Part shown: piece by piece, positions 21,502 through 64,000 of the stretch | Layout: each line of letters starts with the position of its first letter | Numbering within the stretch: position 1 is the first letter of the stretch | Source: Diprion similis | Lineage: Eukaryota; Arthropoda; Insecta; Hymenoptera; Diprionidae | Assembly (NCBI RefSeq): GCF_021155765.1 | Contig: NC_060106.1 | Location: 10,547,501 to 10,611,500 of the forward strand | Reading direction: 5' to 3' | Length of the DNA stretch: 64,000 nt | Translations under genes and position numbers: made by a program | The notes under the pieces: model-generated | Seen by the model: the letters and a program-made list of their open reading frames with translations, nothing else | Database searches by the model: none | Told to the model about the DNA's origin: nothing

Positions 21502-22637
21502 TTAGAAAAATTTCACTCCTTGATTATCGTCGAACATAATTAACTCGGCCTTTTTCGACGCCTCAAGGGTCCTGAGGCTCCTTATCAGGACCTCTGTATC
21601 CAGCCCATAAAATTCTGAAAAATAAGAAATGCAGAGATGTATAGACTGTACAAAATCTGTCAAATTTATGATGAGAATATATTCATTCGCACTTGCCTTG
21701 GTCTGTTGTGTTCTCCCCTTGGGTTAGCTCAAACAATGTGCAGACGGATCCAGCAAAACCGTTTTCTTGGACCCAATTATAAATTATTTCACCCCATTCT
21801 TCGAGCGTGTGCCAGTAAACCAGCCATCTCTGTTTAGGTTTATCTAAGGGTACTGCGTTTCCCGATTTGTGTAGTTCTTCTAGAATGAGCAGAACTACTT
21901 CGGATGGCAGCTTTCCTTTGACGGTCGATTAAGGAAAACATTGTCTTCTAGAGTTCAGTAGAATAAAATAACGGAACAGCTGTATTCTCACTGTGTTACC
22001 TATTTCGTATAATGCAATTCCATCGAATTTGTTGCAAGGATACTGTTAATCGAAGTGTTGTTGAACAGAGGACTGGAATCGATCTCTCTGATGTCTACGA
22101 CGGCTTGTTTTGTCGTTCGATAATATTCCAAGATTAAACTTTTCCACGCATTCAATTGCTTCTCCTTTGTTTCGGCATGAGGTTGGAGTCTGAAACAAAT
22201 GTATAAAATTTATGAACCTCAGTTCCAATAGTATCGACGCTATTAAGAATGAGCGATAATCGATACGTAACATGCTAAGAATTCAATAACGGTGAATGGA
22301 ATACAACTCTTTTAGCAGGATGAACAAATTACATAATGTTCCAAGATAAAATATAAGGTAAATAAAAATAAATGGATGGTTGGAAATAATTCCCAATTAT
22401 TTATGGCACCGTCTGTGCATGGAAAAAAATATCATTTGCCTCGTATTGTACGTAGTACGTATGTATGTATGTATGGGAGTACAGCTGCTCGAGCAGCCGT
22501 CATTCGAAATTATATCGGACAAGGCGCAGCCGACAATTGTTCATTCGTCAAAACCGTTGAACTGTCGGAATATGCGATAATACTAACGTGAAGAATGGAG
22601 GGAAACTGTATTGCCAGGGCCACTCGATTTCTCCCAT
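21502..22637 (-). CDS. VPS25: ESCRT-II subunit VPS25 (175 aa, 4 exons)
   Basis: Exons 22637-22588, 22189-22044, 21915-21697 and 21614-21502. VPS25 is the winged-helix subunit, present twice in ESCRT-II, that recruits ESCRT-III (VPS20/CHMP6) during cargo sorting at endosomes. Signature segments: IEWPWQYSFPPFFTLQPH at the N-terminus, PLFNN, LPSEVVLLILEEL, EEWGEIIYNWV, GSVCTLFELTQGE and the terminal GVKFF. Length 175 matches the human 176. The third intron uses a GC donor (CAAG|GCAAGT) instead of GT; reading G+AA there restores the conserved E-F-(Y/H)-G-L-D. A short (ATGT)n run lies in intron 1. The start is 399 bp from the divergent UBE2F start. Confidence 0.95.
22461..22475. repeat. Short (ATGT)n microsatellite
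   Basis: Three and a half ATGT units in VPS25 intron 1, preceded by a diverged ACGT unit. Confidence 0.8.
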
Positions 22638-23036
22638 TATTTGCCTATATGGGGTGATTTGTTGCGAGAATAAACTAAGCCCAGTCGATGAAGATACTTT
22701 TATTCTGACAGTTATGACAGGCGGGGAGCAAGTGCCTTTTTCCCGAGTGGCGACATCTGGGATAGAAATACTTCAATGTGTGGTGATACGCGGGTTTGCT
22801 GCTCAGGCAGTTGTCATCCAGGTTCAAACTCTCAGATTTTCAATATTCTTTAAAGTAATTTGCATTTCGACATTATTTACTAAAAGTGAGTCTATCTTTC
22901 TAAGATAATCCCAGAAATTTCAAACTGTATTTAAGAAGTTCTGGCGGTTAGAAGCGTCACAGCCCTAACCTTAAATTTGACTAATTCTCAACTTATTTAG
23001 GCACCCCTTTCATGCAGAAGGGCTAGTTAATGTAAC
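22638..23036. promoter_or_regulatory. Divergent promoter region VPS25 / UBE2F
   Basis: Only 399 bp separate the two start codons, so both promoters and 5' UTRs must lie here (or overlap the coding starts). I see no TATA box clearly placed for either gene, which is usual for housekeeping genes. Exact start sites cannot be read from the sequence. Confidence 0.6.
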
Positions 23037-24203
23037 ATGATCACCCTCAGAGGAAAACTGAAAAAAGACAGCGATGTTTCGAATTCAAAATCTAGGGATA
23101 CCAACAAACGTGTTTCGATACGAGATAAGCTGCTAGTCAGAGAGGTATGTAACTGAGTCTACATCTCAGCTGTTATTTTTATTTATTCTAAGCTTAATAA
23201 CATCTTTGAAATTACCAACCTATTCTTCTTATTAGTGAGCTATTTTATATTTTCATGGAATAAAATTTTTTTATAAATTCCTGCAATGAGATCAGGCTCG
23301 TTTATTGTATCACTACTTTGCATAATGACAGTTGACCTGAAACAAAGACAGATATTATAATTAGCACCTATTCAATGTCTTTGTTCCCCTTTCAAACATT
23401 TCAAGTCCAATTTAATGTCATTTTGAATATAAACTCACTGCCTCTGAAATACGTTTTGTATCATTGTGTTAATAAATTGTTCGCATATGTTTGCAGGTTC
23501 AGGAAATGGAACAAACATTACCCAGTACGTGCCAAATTGTATTTGACGATCCGAACCGATTGCATGAGTTCACCCTTGTAGTTGTTCCTGATGAGGGTTA
23601 TTGGGTTGGGGGTCGCTTTCATTTTGGCATCTATGTAACAGAAGACTATAACATGGCTGTGAGTTATAGTTTTTTAATTACTTTTAAAGAATGATAAGAT
23701 AGTTCTAATATAATGGCTGCTCTGAGAATATCAGTGAGTTTCAATATTTTCCAAGCTCTTATGCACAATTTGTTTACAAGCTTTTATAGACTATGTTACA
23801 ATCATTGTTTCAGCCACCACAAGTCAAGTGCCAAACAAAACTATGGCATCCAAATATTAGTGAAGATGGTGATGTGTGCTTATCACTTCTGAGACAAAGT
23901 AGTATTGATGGATTAGGTTGGGCACCCACTCGTAAACTGAAAGACGTTGTGTGGGGAGTGAATTCTCTTTTCACGGTAAGTTATTCGATTTTAGTTTTAT
24001 ACTATTGTATCGTAGTAAGTTGTGTCTCTTAGAATTGTAAGGTCATAGGCTAGAAGTTTTTTCACAACACAGGTTGTTCGTTTCAGGATTTGTTAAACTT
24101 TGATGACCCTTTGAACCGAGAAGCTGCAGAGTTATTCTTAGTTGATAAAGAGTCTTTCAGGCACAAAGTAAAAGAATATGTCACACAATATGCTAAGAGA
24201 TGA
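23037..24203 (+). CDS. UBE2F: NEDD8-conjugating enzyme UBE2F (182 aa, 4 exons)
   Basis: Exons 23037-23144, 23497-23658, 23814-23975 and 24087-24203, all introns phase 0 with GT-AG ends. It is an E2 that takes NEDD8 from the NAE1-UBA3 E1 and, with RBX2, neddylates CUL5. The N-terminal extension (residues 1-36) opens [11 protein letters not shown], matching the MLTL..KLKRD start that docks on the E1 and separates UBE2F from ubiquitin E2s. The UBC fold follows, with the catalytic motif [18 protein letters not shown], where Cys of DVCLS is the active-site residue, then [19 protein letters not shown] and [10 protein letters not shown]. Length 182 compares with 185 in human. AATAAA at 24514-24519. 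Confidence 0.95.
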
Positions 24204-25260
24204 TTTCCATTTTCTCAAGCGCTAATTCACAATGAAATCTGTCTTTGATACATCATATTGGTTATTGTACTGTGTCACATTTTTAGTGATGTTGGATGTA
24301 TTTATTTTTTGAAGGACTTTTGTTTTCTCATTTATACTATTAAAAAAATGTTAAACACACATGGGATGTTTTGTTTTTTAAATCATTGCAACATTTCGAT
24401 TGTATGGCCTCAGATACTGACAAAACAAGAAATGCAAGGCCTCACAAATCTACAACAAATTTGATCTTGAGATAAAATGATAAGCAATGTAACGTGAGAA
24501 GATAACAATTGTAAATAAATATTTAATGATACGAAATATATTGTATTTTACTTTGTACCTTATAACAGCTTTATCCCACGGTTAACTTCTGAAATTGCTT
24601 GCATGAGGGAGTAATATTCCTATCAGGCAGAATACTTCTAAATATTAATCAATAATGTCGCGATAAATCATTTAATTCCCAGCCTTGAGACTTTTTACAT
24701 CATTGTTTGTAATTTAAAATCACTTTCGAGCTCATTGAACAATGTCGATTGACTCCGCAATTTTTGTGATTTAATAAATTAGTGACCGGATATATTTTAG
24801 TTATTACAATGATAATTTTTTACCCTGCATATTCTATATTTTTTATTAGAGCTTAAAGATTCATTTTATCTTGTTATCCTAGACGTCGCGTTTGTACAGT
24901 TGAAATTAATTTGACTTGATTTATATATGCTAAGAGTAAGTTTTATCAATTTTTATTTTATTTTTTTCCTTATTATTAGTAAGTAATACTCCTTATACAT
25001 TAACTGGAGTGTTCCAGTCAAAAATCATAATTTTCGCATTGCTTGAACTGATGGATAAAACGAAAGATTATACATCAATTATAATTACAAGTTATAACAA
25101 ATAAATAATAACAAAAAAACAAGGAAAATCACAACGTTTTGATTGATCTCTTTACATCGGCTCCCAAACCTTGATTTTATGAGATTGACTAGACTTGAAT
25201 AAATTATAAACAATAAAATGAATCAATACATGATTGGAAAATCGCGGCTTAATCTAAATT
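24204..25260. other. Convergent 3' region of UBE2F and Unc-89
   Basis: AT-rich spacer between two convergent genes. It carries AATAAA for UBE2F at 24514-24519 and TTTATT (AATAAA on minus) at 24952-24957 for Unc-89, about 300 bases past the latter's stop. No other feature seen. Confidence 0.55.
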
Positions 25261-60735
<35,475 letters not shown>

Positions 60736-63700
60736 TGTCCCCTTGTCGGAAGCTCCGCTTCTCTCGAGCTTACTCTTTTCTTCTCTCTCTCTGTTTTTTT
60801 TCCTCGCTAGTTTCGTTTGACTGACATCGGTCCGCTAACAACTGTCCATCACACTCATGAGCTGAGCCACGGGCTTCTGACTAGGCTAAGTTTAATTCTA
60901 GTCATTCACCTTCTTGTCACAGGTTTCGTTCTATGAATAAACCAGTTAATGATCCTCCTCTAGACGGGTACCAAGCAGCAAAGTTCAGAAACCTTGCAGA
61001 TAATTTCTTCGTCACATGCGAACAAGTATAATTTTTCAACATCCTTTGAAAGGGCTCCTTCAGATTTAAACCACTGCGCCATTATAAACACTGCACTCTA
61101 TATTTAAATCGTACCAACTTTTTCACTTTAGCTTTCGATCCCGTTCCTAGACACTTTGAACATTAAAAAAAAATTATACACATCGTTGCTAGTAAAAAAA
61201 AAAAAAGAAAAAAAAACTGTTCACTCGTAACAAATATTACAGTCTTTTATGTTCACGGAATTCGTCTCATGATTTTTACCACGATAAATTCACACTCGAT
61301 GCACTGAAATAAATCGGATTAATTCACTGTCTTGAAGATATTTACTTTCCCAGCTTTTCCTATGTTTAAAATCACTTTTCCCGCTGTTTTGTTTTCAAAT
61401 TACCTGCCGTGCTTGTCCAATTTGCTTCGATTCGTATTTTTATTTGTAATCCCCGTCTCAACACGGATGCCGAATCGCGTGACAGTCGAACCGGAACAGA
61501 TGTTGGCCGCTGATTTACATTCTGCACTCTTCGTGGCGGTCAAATCCAATTTATTTTACGAGAAACTTTCGAGTGGAAATATTTTTATTGCCTCTAGGAT
61601 TTCTCAGTTGATATTACGAACCGCTTCAGAAGCGATTAGCGATACGTCGTTCATATTCTATCAATCGTACATCATGTGCGAGTCCCGTTACGCATACATC
61701 CAAGTACGAAAAAAACTTCTCTTCATAATATATACGCAATTCCTAAAATAATTCGGTTAAAAGTCTCCCATTTATTCCTTCTCGTTAAATGCTTTCTCCT
61801 CTGGTAGATACATACACCAACGCCGTTACCGTTTTTCCTTACTGTCCGATACGTCGATTAAATGCGTTTACATGATCCATAATTTCCTCGTCCTCGATTC
61901 TACTTGTATCAATAAATACGTGGTGTAATTAATTTCTTTCTTTTCTTTCGTTTTCGTTTCTTCGGCGTCCTGCTTCCTCCTCGTATTTTTACCGTCGTGT
62001 TTTCAGGGTTGATCCGACCTCGCACACCGCGGCTAGGTCTCGTATATCGTCGTTGAAATCTTCATTACCAAATCAGCCCCCACGATATTATATCCCTTAT
62101 TTAAATCCTGCGAATTCTACAATATGCGAGAACGATGTTTGTTTTATTTACAACCGTGCCTTCCAATGGTCACATGTATTCTATACGAGGCTGGCGTGTG
62201 GTTAAAAAAGGTGTATATTACTCGACGCGGTCACTTCCCGACTGCTACTCACTCCTACGGGAGAGAAGTGGCCCGTGGCTTAGCGTTCGCCGTACGTTCG
62301 CCTCGTGATTCTTCAGAGTCGTTCTCTCGGCGCGCTCCCCTCGAACAGAAATAGACCATCGCGCTGCTGCGTTCACTTCTCCGATACCTACACGCATCTC
62401 GAGAATCGTGGACCACCGTGGTACGCAAAGCGGTTTATCGCCTGGACGACACCCGCGCGTTTTGCCAACGAGAAGACAGCACCAAACGCGAAGAACTTCC
62501 TCGTCGATGAGTCTCCGGTCCGAGGAAATATTTTAACTCGCACTACAGGGGACGGATTCGAGTGACGAAAATTTCTTCGTCACACTTTGACCAATTTTTC
62601 CTCAAACTGAAGGAGAGTTTTAAACTTTATGCAAAAACGTATTCGATGAATGGTTACGGGTGTTTTTTATTTCTGAAAATATATCTGCTCTGTAATCTGG
62701 TTTCTTGGTTGTATAGCGAGCTCGCCTTCGTCTGAACGAGTGTTTCGGAGAAGTGTTGCATCTCATATTAAAGCTTCAAAGTCAGTGTTAAAAATAGTTT
62801 AGTAGGTACTCGTACATCTGCGGTGACGTTGGATGTCACCTTTGTCTGCCCATCGTCCACGAGTCTCCACGATTTGCGCACGATGATTGATGTGGATCAT
62901 GTCGACGACTATGTCTATCCTCTATGACATTTGCGGTACCTGGATTTACTGACGCGGAGATAATTGTTCCGTTTGACGTTTATGACGCGAGGTGGTGGTA
63001 CTTCGAGCGAGTGTATGATGATCCATAATAACGATAATTAATCATAAATAACGGTATATTTCATTGTTTCGTATTTTCGAATTCACATGCCTCGTCATTT
63101 TTTATTCGAAAATTGATTTTACACGCTACCAACGTAACGAAGGAAGCATTTCTGAACTGATCGTTTTATTTTATGAAATAGCTAGTAAATTGTTGAAAGA
63201 GATACGAAATCGATGACAGAGAATAAAAATAAAGCTACTGCGGGGTATATAGATTATAACTGAAACCTGGAGGATTCGTAGAGAGTTCGTTTACGCGGCA
63301 CGCAAGTCGAGATATGCAGGAAGTGCGCGTGCCGTGCAAATTATCTCTCGCGTAATTCAAGACGAAGCGCTGGTGTCGCTTCAATAATAATATCACGCGA
63401 AAATTTATCCTCCACTTTGTCACTCACTGCTGTTAAATCCTTGGATAATAATTTTTCTCCCCAATGATCATAAAATGTATGTCCAAATAATAGTTGGCAG
63501 AGATGAGACACGAGCTACTTGCGCTATAATGTTGATAAACGAAATGGGACGATCGTTTTTCCTAGATTTTTTTCTTCCCAACGCTAGTGTGCAAATCGTG
63601 CCAAGTGATTCAAGTATGCCGCTCGTAGGTGCAGCGATATCTTAACCGATTATTGCTTCTAAAGATTTGCCAAATACATTCGTCAGACAAATCGTTTTAT

Positions 63701-64000
63701 ATGAGTCATTTCCAGGTCAAGGTAAAGCTATTATTTCCTCGTCGCCAGGTGGCAAAATCTCGAAAGATAATTTACTTTTTCCACTAAATTCTCAGTTCGA
63801 CGAGATGAACAGCCGATATTTCTGCAGACTTGAGTGCATATTCTGCACCAATTTTTAAGGCCGTTTTACTTCGTCGCTGGATTTGGATAGAATAATGATA
63901 ATTGGCGGCAAGGATGAGACGATCGAATGACAGATGACGAGTAGCGACGAATTGACAACTATGTTTAAAAACCGATTACAATGCACCGCGAATCGTCTCG
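60736..64000. other. Presumed Unc-89 upstream region
   Basis: Upstream flank on the minus strand. The frame of exon 1 is open some way above the ATG but without another Met. A GC-richer stretch (62,220-62,560) may hold a promoter or 5' UTR exon. Plus frames at 61332-61751 and 62124-62354 have no recognisable features. Confidence 0.4.
62788..62797. promoter_or_regulatory. Consensus MEF2-type site
   Basis: TTAAAAATAG fits the MEF2 consensus YTAWWWWTAR exactly, about 2 kb upstream of the Unc-89 start. Muscle genes are MEF2 targets, but such 10-mers occur by chance in AT-rich DNA. Confidence 0.3.

Noticed and set aside
61332-61751. 139-codon plus-strand frame upstream of Unc-89
   Set aside because: Phe/Leu/Ser-rich product of AT-rich DNA, no domain, no splice or polyA context.

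Overview
The window is animal (eukaryotic) nuclear DNA, almost certainly insect: AT-rich spacers, short GT-AG introns and a giant sarcomeric gene with the insect Unc-89/obscurin layout. A hymenopteran is plausible, but nothing seen fixes the order. No rRNA, tRNA, CRISPR array or intact transposon was found.

Region 1 (about 0.7-12.7 kb, all on +): a tandem cluster of small genes for intracellular Cys/Pro-rich proteins without signal peptides. Eight of them can be built as spliced genes (starts at 753, 2543, 3745, 4512, 5377, 7236, 8877 and, less surely, 12030), and in all eight the first intron is in phase 2. Two subgroups show: short Lys-rich heads with Cys-Pro tails (753, 3745, 4512), and larger proteins whose first exon carries a short amphipathic stretch (2543, 7236, 8877). 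Two of the latter (7236, 8877) also share a Cys module. A truncated paralog (10918-11349) carries an in-frame TAG yet shows mostly synonymous change. A disulfide-linked structural role (for example sperm tail) is inference only.

Region 2 (13.3-14.9 kb, +): a secreted, Tyr/Pro/Glu-rich orphan protein in three exons.

Region 3 (18-24.2 kb): three housekeeping genes. Guanylate kinase (-), ESCRT-II subunit VPS25 (-) and the NEDD8-conjugating enzyme UBE2F (+). VPS25 and UBE2F are divergent across 399 bp.

Region 4 (25.3-60.7 kb, -): one Unc-89/obscurin gene, for which I can chain 34 coding exons in phase (17,337 nt, 5,778 aa). Order: a 1,539-codon N-terminal exon with about 30 F-V-P-G-Q-type repeats, SH3 (interrupted by a 54-codon, phase-neutral exon), RhoGEF DH, PH, Ig arrays, a linker with four exact-length 35-residue repeats, more Ig, Fn3, Ig, pseudokinase PK1, linker, Ig, Fn3 and kinase-like PK2. 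Without the first exon the protein would be about 4,240 aa, the size I recall for the fly protein. The last 3.3 kb holds the presumed 5' flank of this gene.

All gene models were built by hand from splice signals, reading phase and protein similarity; no search was run.
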